39,476 nt of DNA. It comes from Pseudomonadota bacterium. GTDB lineage: Bacteria > Pseudomonadota > Alphaproteobacteria > Rhizobiales > Rhizobiaceae. Under the pieces are notes generated by a model. The model had not been told where the DNA came from, did no database searches, and saw only the letters and a program-made list of their open reading frames with translations. Where the stretch lies: positions 1 to 39,476 of the forward strand of contig JAEWDP010000081.1 in the NCBI GenBank assembly GCA_023390055.1, given 5' to 3'. This document shows, piece after piece, positions 15,370 to 23,600 of this stretch. The translations under genes were made by a program, and so were the position numbers. Numbering within the stretch: position 1 is the first letter of the stretch; every line of letters begins with the position of its first letter.

Positions 15370-15663
15370 ATGTCAGACAAACTCAACAAGGTGAAACGCA
15401 ACAAGAAGGATAGCCAGCTGCTGATCCGTATCAGCACCGCAGAACGCGAGCAGTTCCTGCAATTATGCGAAGAGCTGGATACCAGCGCCGCTCGCGAGAT
15501 CAGGCAATTCATCCGAGCGTTCATGAAGCAGAATACTCCGACTGAAAGCCACAGAAGCAAGGAGACAATTTATGTCGAAAAAAGCCAAATCCGACGCCGA
15601 AAAAAAGGTGGTCTCACTCAAGCAGGAGATCAAGAAACGCAAAGCCAAAATCGAAAAACATGA
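15370..15663 (+). CDS. Small protein with a possible ribbon-helix-helix-like core
   Basis: The 97-residue product begins with a basic segment (MSDKLNKVKRNKKDSQ) and a core LLIRISTAEREQFLQLCEELDTSAAREIRQFIRAFM at about residues 17-52, which looks like a ribbon-helix-helix fold (strand, helix, turn, helix), often found in small DNA-binding or antitoxin proteins. The last 30 residues are arginine/glutamine rich and overlap, in another frame, the start of the lysine-rich gene at 15572. They may be poorly constrained. The ATG at 15370 is chosen over a TTG at 15355. A TTGACA lies at 15313-15318 with no clear -10 box. I do not recognise the family. Confidence 0.55.
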   Translation: MSDKLNKVKRNKKDSQLLIRISTAEREQFLQLCEELDTSAAREIRQFIRAFMKQNTPTESHRSKETIYVEKSQIRRRKKGGLTQAGDQETQSQNRKT

Positions 15664-15709
15664 GAAGAAGATCAAGTCTTTGAAGAAGGCGGCAAAAAAG
15701 GCCGCATAG
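15572..15709 (+). CDS. Tiny lysine-rich coiled-coil protein
   Basis: The ATG at 15572 is preceded by AAGGAG at 7-8 bases, one of the best ribosome binding sites in the window. It opens a 45-residue frame (MSKKAKSDAEKKVVSLKQ, then repeated K-x-x-K patterns, ending KKAAKKAA). It is helical and strongly basic, with heptad-like spacing of V, L, I and L residues, so a coiled coil or nucleic-acid binding tail is plausible. It overlaps the end of the previous gene by 92 bases in a different frame and ends just before a GC-rich hairpin. From memory, small lysine-rich proteins of this type occur in agrobacteria, but no function is known to me. Confidence 0.6.
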   Translation: MSKKAKSDAEKKVVSLKQEIKKRKAKIEKHEKKIKSLKKAAKKAA

Positions 15710-16040
15710 GTTTCAACCAGGGGGCGCCAGACGGCGCCCTCCTGGTCAGTGACGGGTCGCTGACCGGATGTTTGCAAACCGCACTTGCTGCGGCGTGAAA
15801 CAATAGTGGTTCTTCCCGGCTACCGCACTGAACTCAAGAAGCAAGATTTCGGCTATACGGCGTCATGAACTGCATGACGCGTGGAACATGGCATGGAAAA
15901 TTATGCCGATGTTCGCACTCAGGCCGGCAAGTTGAGGCATACGATGCCACGCAAGGAAATCATGCGTCGTGAGACCGGGTTGCCCGAAAAATACCAGCCG
16001 TGCACTCTTCCAGCACCGATATTTCACACAGTTGTCGACC
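15710..16040. other. Intergenic region after the small-gene pair
   Basis: This 331-base spacer has no supportable gene. It opens with the hairpin at 15717-15745 and an imperfect second hairpin (GGTCAG...CTGACC, 15744-15765). The frame at 15881-16114 on the plus strand overlaps the GGDEF/EAL gene and has no ribosome binding site or domain. Confidence 0.5.
15717..15745 (+). terminator. GC-rich hairpin after the lysine-rich gene
   Basis: The core arms GGGCGCC (15722-15728) and GGCGCCC (15733-15739) enclose AGAC, and the outer CCAG/CTGG bases extend the stem with a bulge. It starts 8 bases after the stop codon of the lysine-rich gene. No long T-run follows, so it would be a weak or factor-assisted terminator. 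Confidence 0.5.
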
Positions 16041-17405
16041 TTACAAACTCCAGTCCGACAGGCTGCTTGAAACTGAACGATGATACTCGACGAGATAGCG
16101 TTGGGTCATATTAGTATCGGCGGGCTTGCCGTAGTAGTAACCCTGCCCCATCTTGCAGCCGAGCTGCTTCAGCTTGTCAGCTTCCGCAAGGTGTTCGATG
16201 CCTTCCGCAACGACTTCAAGGTCAAGACCTTCGCACATGGCGATGATCGCCTTGACGATATGCTCCGAGCCGCGATCGGTGGTAATGCACGATACGAAGG
16301 CACGGTCGATTTTCACCTTGTCGAATGCAAAATCGCGAAGCCTTCCAAGGCTCGATTGACCAGTTCCAAAATCATCAAGGGAAATCCGGACACCGGCAGC
16401 CTTCAGGTCGGCAATGATCCGCTGCGCCGTATCCGCCGATGTCATGACGGCAGTTTCGGTAATCTCCAGTTCAAGCCTGCGCGGATCAAATCCTACCTGC
16501 GACAGGATCGAGAGAACGGTCTCGGACGTGCCCGGATCCATAAGCTGTGCCGACGACAGATTGAATGACAAGAAAAGCTCGCGTGGCCAGGACAAGGCGG
16601 CCTCAGCCGATTTTCGCAGGAGCGTCTCCGACAAAGCGTCGATGAAGCCACGCTCTTCGGCAAGCGGCACGAAGACGGCAGGCGAAACGAAGCCGAGGTC
16701 AGGATCAATCCAGCGTGCAAGTGCCTCAAAGCCCAGGACCGCACCGTCGCTCAAACGGACAATCGGCTGGAAATGCGTATCCACCGCATCAGCGATGATC
16801 GCCGTTCTCAGCGCCTGTTCAAGCTGTGTTGCCCGCTTCATTTCCTGGGCGATATCGCTCGAGTAGACAGTGATCTGCCCGCGCCCCCTTCGCTTTGACC
16901 GATAAAGTGCTGTTTCGGCGCTCTTCAGCAGATCTTCGAAATCTTCACCGGCGAAGGGATAGACGGCAAATCCGAACGATGCCGAAAGCCGGACATTGCG
17001 GTCACCAAGATCGTAAGGTGCGGATAAAACATCCTTCATCATCAAGCCGATACGTTCCGCGCCATTTCGCTCGAACACGAGAGGCAGGATGAAGGCAAAT
17101 TCATCACCATCGTGACGTGTCACCATGGCGCCGTCGGGAATGCAGGCCTTCAGGCGATGGGCCACCTGACAGAGGATTTCGTCGCCTGCTTCGGCACCAA
17201 ACAGGTCATTGATGGGCTTGAAACCGTCCAGGTTGGCGATGCAGATCGAGAATGGCGCCGGATCTTCAGCACGTTCCGCCGCCAGCGTACGGATCTTGTC
17301 GCGTAGCCGATAACGGTTTCCAAGCCCCGTGAGAGGGTCGCTATATGCCATTGCCCGCAGTTCATTTTGAGAGACCTGAGGCAACAGATCACCGGCCAAA
17401 GTCAT
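16041..17405 (-). CDS. GGDEF/EAL protein, likely c-di-GMP phosphodiesterase
   Basis: The 454-residue protein joins a GGDEF domain (about 20-182) to an EAL domain (about 195-440). The cyclase signature is degenerate: DGDEF at 99-103, and the first metal aspartate is N58, so it probably makes no c-di-GMP. The EAL domain keeps the catalytic residues by eye: E228 of EAL, N282, E314 in LELEITE, D344 and D345 in DDFGTG, K365 in KID and E401 in VVAEGIE. It should therefore hydrolyse c-di-GMP, perhaps with GTP sensed by the dead GGDEF domain. No membrane segment is seen. The start is uncertain: ATG 17405 is used, but a GTG at 17513 would add 36 residues and overlap the upstream gene. The PAS-REC gene lies 82 bases upstream on the same strand. 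Confidence 0.88.
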   Translation of the reverse strand: MTLAGDLLPQVSQNELRAMAYSDPLTGLGNRYRLRDKIRTLAAERAEDPAPFSICIANLDGFKPINDLFGAEAGDEILCQVAHRLKACIPDGAMVTRHDGDEFAFILPLVFERNGAERIGLMMKDVLSAPYDLGDRNVRLSASFGFAVYPFAGEDFEDLLKSAETALYRSKRRGRGQITVYSSDIAQEMKRATQLEQALRTAIIADAVDTHFQPIVRLSDGAVLGFEALARWIDPDLGFVSPAVFVPLAEERGFIDALSETLLRKSAEAALSWPRELFLSFNLSSAQLMDPGTSETVLSILSQVGFDPRRLELEITETAVMTSADTAQRIIADLKAAGVRISLDDFGTGQSSLGRLRDFAFDKVKIDRAFVSCITTDRGSEHIVKAIIAMCEGLDLEVVAEGIEHLAEADKLKQLGCKMGQGYYYGKPADTNMTQRYLVEYHRSVSSSLSDWSL

Positions 17406-17487
17406 GCGATATCCGATATTTCCTGCATTACGTTGCGACCATGCGGGAGAAAGATTAACAAAGCGCCCAAACTTTACCCGTGAAATC

Positions 17488-19086
17488 TTAGGCGAATGCA
17501 GTGATCCGCTCACGCATGTGTTTGAGGAAAACTGCCTCGAGCATTTCCGGGCTGAGCGGCTTCAAGATGACATCGTCCATCCCTGCGGCAAAGCATCGTT
17601 CACGATCCTGCTCAAAGGGATGCGGCAAAACCCCGATGACTGGCGTCGGCGCGCTTCCCTTTTCCAGTTCCCGTATGCGCTGACAGGCCTCGAAACCGTT
17701 CATCTCTGGCAATGTCACATCCATCAGCACAAGCCTTGGTGTTCTCTCACGCCATATCCTGACCGCATCTGCGCCATTCGCCGCAATGGCATAGCGATAA
17801 CCGAAACCATCAAGGATCTGCGAAAAGACAATCTGGTTGACAGCGTTGTCTTCCGCCACCAACACATCTATCAGATCATCTGCCAACAGGTTTTCATCAC
17901 CTGTCGCATGCGCTTCAGCGCGTGAGAAAACGGCATCGACAGCAGTATTGCCCTTTTCCTTTTGCGTTCGGCCGCGACCAATGAGAATAACAGGCAATCC
18001 ATGTTCTTTTAACAGTTCGGCGCATGATTGTGCCATTTCGTCATCGATCAGGACAAGGTCGATCTCAATTCCAGCATCACCCGCAATCTTTACAAAAAGC
18101 TCCAACTCCTTGGCGTTTGTGACAGTCGACACCTCGGCATGAAGGTTCTGAAGCGACTTCATTGCGCTTGATGCGGTATTCTCGTCAGACGTTACGACGA
18201 GAATTTTCTTGCCCCCAATGTCATGGAGAGACAGTCCTTCGGCAGCAAAAAGCGGCCGCCCGGCAACGCTCAAGGTGACAAAGTCGAACCCGTCGACTGC
18301 CTGCGCCGTGATATCCTCCAACGCTGCCACAACATGGTAGCTTCCCGGATTTCCAATTCTGAACCTGCGGACCACGACCTTTTTCTCATGGCCATCAGTG
18401 CCGACCAAAAGTTCGTGTGACGTTGTCGCAATTCCTGTTTCGAGAACCGTGCGGTCACCGGCGTTCAACCGCACCGCAACAGCATCTTCGAACAGATCGA
18501 GCGGCGCATTCCCAAGAATGTCTTCGCGCGAACGCTGGATGATCTGGCAAAATGCCCGATTGACGCCGACATAGACGAGATTTTCAGCCTTCACGCAGAC
18601 TGGGAACGGCATTTCATCTAAAACCTGCCCGGTGATTTCGCAACGCTCGGCCTCAATGCGCTGCAGATCTTCGCGCTTTCTCTTTTCGGTCACGTCGCGG
18701 ATAATGCAAACACCATAACCACTCGCCAGACGTCGTTGCAGATAGCGCAGCCAACGGCCACCCCGACGCTCTTCGAGATATTCCGCACGCTCCTTCCATA
18801 AAAATGCGGTTCGCTCTGCGAGCCACTTTTCCCGACTGACCATCTGTTGGGTACGTCCCCTGAACTGATCAGGCCGTTCAAGATTGTCGAAGATGGCACA
18901 GAGAATATCGCGGATACGGGTGCCGACGACCGTCAGCTCGTCCGGCAGTGGCAGAAGATGCTGAAGCTGTCCGCCGGCATAGACGAGCTGATCATTACGA
19001 TCATATACGAGGACCGCGGCAGGAAACGCCTCATGCAGGACCTCGAGCATTGCTGTAATGACGGGCTCCCCAGCACCCTCACGCAT
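17488..19086 (-). CDS. PAS-PAS-pseudoreceiver-receiver signalling protein without a kinase core
   Basis: The 532-residue protein has a PAS_7-like N-terminal region (about 9-135), a second PAS domain (about 145-262), a degenerate receiver (about 294-370: KKILVVTSDEN, LVLIDDEM, no proper acidic pocket or lysine) and a C-terminal receiver (about 405-520) with AEDN, phosphoacceptor D456 in LVLMDVTLP and K509. The PAS domains look like the sensor half of a hybrid histidine kinase, but no HisKA/HATPase (no H-box, N-, G1- or G2-box) lies between residues 262 and 292. The last receiver also lacks the usual Thr/Ser of the switch (VIGVLPHP where ALTAHA is common). The ATG at 19086 has a GGGGAG 7 bases upstream and is preferred to 19119. 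The protein may act as a scaffold or phosphate sink, perhaps with the GGDEF/EAL protein encoded downstream. Confidence 0.85.
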   Translation of the reverse strand: MREGAGEPVITAMLEVLHEAFPAAVLVYDRNDQLVYAGGQLQHLLPLPDELTVVGTRIRDILCAIFDNLERPDQFRGRTQQMVSREKWLAERTAFLWKERAEYLEERRGGRWLRYLQRRLASGYGVCIIRDVTEKRKREDLQRIEAERCEITGQVLDEMPFPVCVKAENLVYVGVNRAFCQIIQRSREDILGNAPLDLFEDAVAVRLNAGDRTVLETGIATTSHELLVGTDGHEKKVVVRRFRIGNPGSYHVVAALEDITAQAVDGFDFVTLSVAGRPLFAAEGLSLHDIGGKKILVVTSDENTASSAMKSLQNLHAEVSTVTNAKELELFVKIAGDAGIEIDLVLIDDEMAQSCAELLKEHGLPVILIGRGRTQKEKGNTAVDAVFSRAEAHATGDENLLADDLIDVLVAEDNAVNQIVFSQILDGFGYRYAIAANGADAVRIWRERTPRLVLMDVTLPEMNGFEACQRIRELEKGSAPTPVIGVLPHPFEQDRERCFAAGMDDVILKPLSPEMLEAVFLKHMRERITAFA

Positions 19087-19357
19087 GCCTTTACTCCCCA
19101 CCTGCTGAAAAATGTCCATCAGACGGGAGCATCTTTGGCCATTCCAGCATCGCGGTATTCATCTATTTGACTACATCCCAAGGATAGACAACGAACACGC
19201 ATTCCCGCAGACCGTGACTGGTGTCCCATTATCAGGGCATTCATGGGACCAAGTCCCTCTTCTCGTTGTGGACAATCTAGATGAAATATCCTTAAGAGCC
19301 GCTTAATTGCGTCCGCGCAGGCTTTTCAAAAGCAGACGAATCCTTGAAAGTCCCCTT

Positions 19358-21172
19358 ATGCCTGTCAAGCTCCTACCGGAAACCCTCATCAACCAGATCG
19401 CCGCAGGCGAGGTCATCGAAAGACCGGCCAGTGCCGCAAAGGAGCTGATCGAAAATGCCATCGATGCCGGTGCGACACGCATCGAGGTCGCGACGGCTGG
19501 AGGCGGCAAGAGCCTCATTCGCATTACAGACAACGGCAGCGGGATGAACGCTGTCGATCTCGACCTCGCTGTCCGGCGCCATTGCACGTCCAAGATCGAT
19601 AAAGCGCTGGACGATATCCGTACACTCGGATTTCGCGGAGAAGCCCTGCCTTCAATCGGATCCGTTGCCAAGCTGACCATCACCAGCCGCCGGCAGATTG
19701 ATCCGGAAGGCTCGGTGGTTTCTGTTGTCGGCGGACGTTTGTCACCGGTCAAACCTGCAGCAGCCAATCATGGAACAGTTGTCGAGGTTCGAGACATCTT
19801 CTTTGCAACACCGGCCAGGCTCAAATTCCTGAAATCGGAGCGAGCAGAGACTTCCGCGATAACGGAAATGGTCAAACGGATGGCAATCGCCTTTCCGTCG
19901 GTGCGGTTTGTCTTGTCAGGCAGCGACCGCGCGACGCTTGAGTTTCCGGCTACCGGCGACGACCATCTTGCACGCATTGCACAGATCCTCGGACAGGATT
20001 TCAAGGACAACGCAATCGAGATCGATGCTGGACGCGAAGATGTTCGTCTGACCGGTTTTGCAGGTGTGCCGACATTCAATCGCGGCAATTCCGGCCACCA
20101 ATATGCCTTCGTCAATGGTCGCCCGGTACAGGACAAGCAGATCCTGTCTGCCATTCGTGGCGCCTATGCCGAAACCATCCCCTCCGGTCGATATCCGGTG
20201 GCCGTATTGTCAATCACGCTTGACCCTGCGTTCGTCGACGTCAACGTTCATCCTGCCAAGGCTGATGTCCGTTTTCGTGATCCCGGGCTCGTTCGCGGTC
20301 TGATCGTTGGCGCCATCCGCGAAGCACTTGCCCGCGAGGGTAGCCGCGCTTCAACCACCGGTGGCGCCGGGCTGATGCGGGCGTTCCGGCCTGGTCATTC
20401 ACCATCGGCGCCGTTCAACGCGCCCTGGAACGCGTCGACGTCGCCATCACGACCGCTCTCACCCATGCCGGCAGCCACCGGGCGCCCACAGTCTCCCTTC
20501 GAGACATTGACCACGCCGTCGGCCCGCACAGAACAATCAGCCTCGACAGACGCAATGCCAATGTCCGATATCCCGGATGAGACGGCGTCCCGTTATCGAC
20601 TGGGTGCCGCACGCGCGCAGCTCCATGAAAACTACATCGTCGCGCAAACGGACAACGGCCTTGTCATCGTTGACCAGCATGCAGCACATGAGCGCCTCGT
20701 ATTCGAACAAATGCGCAAGGTGATCGAAGCTGGTCGGCTTGCCTCCCAGACGTTGCTGATCCCGGAAATCGTCGATCTTCCCCAGGAGGATTGCGACCGG
20801 TTGATTGAACATGCAGCCGAGCTGGATCGTTTCGGCCTTTCAATCGAACGTTTCGGGCCAGGTGCCGTATCCGTGCGGGAAACCCCGTCCATGCTCGGAG
20901 AGATCGACGCGGCAGGTCTGGTTCGCGATCTCGTCGATGAAATCGCGGAATGGAATACGGCCGACGGGCTCAAGGGAAAGCTTGAGCATGTGGCTGCCAC
21001 AATGGCCTGCCACGGATCCGTCCGCTCGGGTCGACGGCTGCGGCCGGAAGAAATGAACGCATTGTTGCGGCAGATGGAGGAAACGCCAGGCTCTGGTCAG
21101 TGCAACCACGGCAGGCCGACCTATATAGAGTTACAGCTCAAGGACATAGAGCGGCTTTTCGGACGCAGTTGA
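19358..21172 (+). CDS. mutL: DNA mismatch repair protein MutL
   Basis: MutL couples mismatch recognition by MutS to strand cutting. The 604-residue protein has the GHKL ATPase N-terminus (ELIENAIDAGA with E32 and N33, DNGSGM near 58-63, GFRGEALPSIGSV near 90-102) and, after a Pro/Ser-rich linker (about 350-400), the C-terminal dimerisation domain. The endonuclease motif DQHA-x2-E-x4-E begins at D439, and ACHGSVR plus GQCNHGRP complete the metal site. The protein should therefore nick DNA itself, as in bacteria without MutH. The ATG at 19358 was chosen over 19307 because homology begins there. Confidence 0.97.
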   Translation: MPVKLLPETLINQIAAGEVIERPASAAKELIENAIDAGATRIEVATAGGGKSLIRITDNGSGMNAVDLDLAVRRHCTSKIDKALDDIRTLGFRGEALPSIGSVAKLTITSRRQIDPEGSVVSVVGGRLSPVKPAAANHGTVVEVRDIFFATPARLKFLKSERAETSAITEMVKRMAIAFPSVRFVLSGSDRATLEFPATGDDHLARIAQILGQDFKDNAIEIDAGREDVRLTGFAGVPTFNRGNSGHQYAFVNGRPVQDKQILSAIRGAYAETIPSGRYPVAVLSITLDPAFVDVNVHPAKADVRFRDPGLVRGLIVGAIREALAREGSRASTTGGAGLMRAFRPGHSPSAPFNAPWNASTSPSRPLSPMPAATGRPQSPFETLTTPSARTEQSASTDAMPMSDIPDETASRYRLGAARAQLHENYIVAQTDNGLVIVDQHAAHERLVFEQMRKVIEAGRLASQTLLIPEIVDLPQEDCDRLIEHAAELDRFGLSIERFGPGAVSVRETPSMLGEIDAAGLVRDLVDEIAEWNTADGLKGKLEHVAATMACHGSVRSGRRLRPEEMNALLRQMEETPGSGQCNHGRPTYIELQLKDIERLFGRS

Positions 21173-21251
21173 GCACAGTATCCAAATGAAAGCTGGCCCT
21201 TGTCCAACCATCACGATAGAGCGGAAGATGTTTTTTCTCAGGAGACGCAAA

Positions 21252-21482
21252 ATGAACCGGTTCGAGGGAAGCGGCAATCAGGAAGCAAGGGTCCGCTATC
21301 TCGATGGCGACTTTCAGATCGTAACCCCAGGTTCGCACCTCCTTTGTGCCATTACCGGGACGCGAATTCCCCTGGATGAGCTTCGTTATTGGAGCGTCGC
21401 CCGACAGGAACCCTATGTGGATGCAGCCACGGCCCTCGAAGCCGATCGCCGGGCCGGCATCTTGCCGAACCAGCAATCGTAA
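21252..21482 (+). CDS. DUF2093 domain protein
   Basis: The 76-residue protein matches from memory the alphaproteobacterial DUF2093 family (MNRFEGSGNQEARVRYLDGD, then GSHLLCAITGTRIPLDELRYWSV). The C-x-x-T-G-x-x-I pattern suggests a small zinc-ribbon-like turn, but only one cysteine is present, so metal binding is unlikely. The ATG at 21252 follows CAGGAG. It is downstream of mutL (79 bases) and convergent with lpxK. Function unknown. Confidence 0.88.
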   Translation: MNRFEGSGNQEARVRYLDGDFQIVTPGSHLLCAITGTRIPLDELRYWSVARQEPYVDAATALEADRRAGILPNQQS

Positions 21483-21750
21483 AAGGCTGCAGGGCCTGTT
21501 TCCTCATGGGAAGATGTGCATGTCCGACCGGTGCGAAGCTATTGTAGGCCAAGTTCTCGCTCACGAATGAACTTGCTGCAGCCAAGATGTTTTGACATGA
21601 TGGCTTCGGCTCCTGCTCCTTTGTGGATGAGATCGACAATTCCCTCACCGTCCCAATCATCGTCGCTTCGCCATTCAGGGTCCTACCCGCATTGACATCG
21701 ATATTGCCGGCATCCTGCGATGAGCGCCTGTCCTTGGAGAGGCTCAACAC

Positions 21751-22782
21751 CTATGGCACGTGAAGCCGCCGCGTCCTGTAGGCGGAAACGGCAAGATCGA
21801 TAATCTTTCCCGGTGCATGGGGATCGTCAAACACCATTTCGATCTCGATCAGGCGGGTGCACGCCAGAAGCACTTCCGCCTCACCGGACAGGCCCGCAAG
21901 CCGCGCAGCATCCTTTGCGGTGGTGACGGGGAGCAGATCTAGACGCTTTGCCATTGCCAGAAGCTCGGCAATCTCATCTTCACTGAAATAGTGATGGTCG
22001 GGGAAAGATCGCCTCTCGACAAGCTGTCCGCCAAGACCTTCAACCGTACGATAGAATTTATTCGGATCAGCAATGCCTGCAAAGGCAAGTACCGGCACGT
22101 CTTTCAGGCTCGTGGTTTCACGCGGCGTGATGGTCGCCACATAAACGGGTTTTCCGGCTCTGGCCGCCTGACGTACCAGTTGATCGGCGGCATCGCCCGT
22201 ACCGACCTTCAAGATTGCGGATGCCTGACGCATCTGTTCGGCAATCGGTGCCCTGACCGGTCCGCCTGGAACGAGATGGCCATTGCCGATCCCACGGTAA
22301 CCATCGATAACGACAAGGGCGAAGTCGAGAGTTAGTCTGGCACTTTGAAAGCCGTCGTCCATAATGATGAGATCGACACCTTCCTCAATCAGCCTGCGGG
22401 CCCCATCCACACGCCGTCTGCAAACGACGGTCGTTGCAGCTTGCGCCAGAAGCAGCGCTTCATCGCCAACTGCCGTTGCCCGGTGGTGGTGAGGATCAAC
22501 CAGGGTCGTGACATCGAGCGAGCCACCATATCCCCTTGTCAGGAAACCTGGTGTGTGTCCTTTCGCGCGGGCAGCTTCTGCAAGGGCCAGGGCCGTCGGT
22601 GTCTTGCCCGCCCCGCCAACGGTAAAGTTGCCGACACAGATGACGGGAGCAGGTACCGATGTACGCCTGGCGTTCGCAAGTCGCCGGCCGGCCACCTGGC
22701 CATAGAGGAAGGAAAAAGGAAAAAGCGCCCATGCGCGCCAATCCGCTTTCGTCCACCAGAATGGCGGTGCTTCCGAAACCAT
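21751..22782 (-). CDS. lpxK: Tetraacyldisaccharide 4'-kinase
   Basis: LpxK adds the 4'-phosphate to the tetraacyl disaccharide, the sixth step of lipid A synthesis, at the inner membrane. The 343-residue protein has the N-terminal amphipathic segment (WWTKADWRAWALFPFSFLYG) and a Walker A motif GNFTVGGAGKTPTA (51-64). DDGFQ in the middle (IIMDDGFQSARL) is the LpxK signature. The ATG at 22782 has GAGGAG before it. It is the last gene of the minus-strand envelope cluster, 89 bases after the HAD gene. Confidence 0.96.
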   Translation of the reverse strand: MVSEAPPFWWTKADWRAWALFPFSFLYGQVAGRRLANARRTSVPAPVICVGNFTVGGAGKTPTALALAEAARAKGHTPGFLTRGYGGSLDVTTLVDPHHHRATAVGDEALLLAQAATTVVCRRRVDGARRLIEEGVDLIIMDDGFQSARLTLDFALVVIDGYRGIGNGHLVPGGPVRAPIAEQMRQASAILKVGTGDAADQLVRQAARAGKPVYVATITPRETTSLKDVPVLAFAGIADPNKFYRTVEGLGGQLVERRSFPDHHYFSEDEIAELLAMAKRLDLLPVTTAKDAARLAGLSGEAEVLLACTRLIEIEMVFDDPHAPGKIIDLAVSAYRTRRLHVP

Positions 22783-22871
22783 AAGCGACACTCCTCGTTG
22801 ATCCCGATAAAAGGACAGGCAGTGAAACGGAAACTTTAGAGAAAACGCAAGTCTCATCCCGGAACGACAGG

Positions 22872-23600
22872 TCAGGATCCCATAGAACCTGTAAGCAGAT
22901 CATCCAGCGAGGAGATATCGTCCAGAACGATATCGGCGGCGTTTGAAAGGGTTTCGCGCGACCCGGTTCCGCTCAAGACGGCGACCTTCAATCCCACCCC
23001 GGCACTACGGCCCATATGAAGATCATGATTGTTATCGCCAACCATCACAACCTTGGAAGGCTCGATACCCGTTGCGGCGCAGAAGCCATAGACCATTCCC
23101 GGATCGGGCTTGGTGCCAAATCCGCTGTCATAACCAGCCACGAAGTCGACATGACCGATAATGCCGAACCGTTCAGCCGTCTGCCTGATCGACAGTTCGT
23201 TATCACTTGACGCAATACCAAGCCTGAGGCCCCGTGCCTTCAGTCTGGTGAAAAGCGACAGGAGATCCGTCACCGGTACAGCAAATTCCGTTGCTCGCAC
23301 GAAGAGATCGTCGAGCAACCGTGTCAGTTCCACTGCATCGACCGGTGATCCAGCTGCGGCAAACCCCAATGCGATCTCGCCGGCATTGCCTGCGGCAAAC
23401 AGGCTGTCTGCACGTGTCAAACCGGAGACCGGGTCCATGCCGGCTGCAAGGAGGAGGCGTGGCTCCAGTTCGATATCGCCTGCTGCTGCAATACGGGCCG
23501 CCTCACGGTTTACCGGCCCCCAGCTGTCGTCATAGCGGATCAGGGTTCCGTCCTTGTCGAACAAGATGCCGGCAATGTCTGCGACACGCTTTTTTATCAT
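22872..23600 (-). CDS. HAD-superfamily hydrolase, phosphoglycolate phosphatase-like
   Basis: The 242-residue protein has the HAD motifs in order: LFDKDGTLI with nucleophile D15 and D17, GIASSDNE (motif II), GTKPDPGMV (motif III lysine) and MVGDNNHDLHMGRSAG (motif IV). The alpha-helical cap is inserted after motif I, as in phosphoglycolate phosphatase. Its start overlaps the waaA stop by 4 bases (ATGA), so translation is coupled. The substrate is unknown; lying between two lipid A/Kdo genes suggests, but does not prove, an envelope phosphate ester. Confidence 0.88.
   Translation of the reverse strand: MIKKRVADIAGILFDKDGTLIRYDDSWGPVNREAARIAAAGDIELEPRLLLAAGMDPVSGLTRADSLFAAGNAGEIALGFAAAGSPVDAVELTRLLDDLFVRATEFAVPVTDLLSLFTRLKARGLRLGIASSDNELSIRQTAERFGIIGHVDFVAGYDSGFGTKPDPGMVYGFCAATGIEPSKVVMVGDNNHDLHMGRSAGVGLKVAVLSGTGSRETLSNAADIVLDDISSLDDLLTGSMGS

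Noticed and set aside
15201..15560. 119-codon minus-strand frame opposite the small RHH-like gene
   Set aside because: The tryptophan-rich tail looked protein-like, but the frame runs antisense to the better supported gene, has no good start and covers the dmeR upstream region.
15881..16114. 77-codon plus-strand frame after the small genes
   Set aside because: It overlaps the C-terminus of the EAL gene, and no domain or ribosome binding site supports it.
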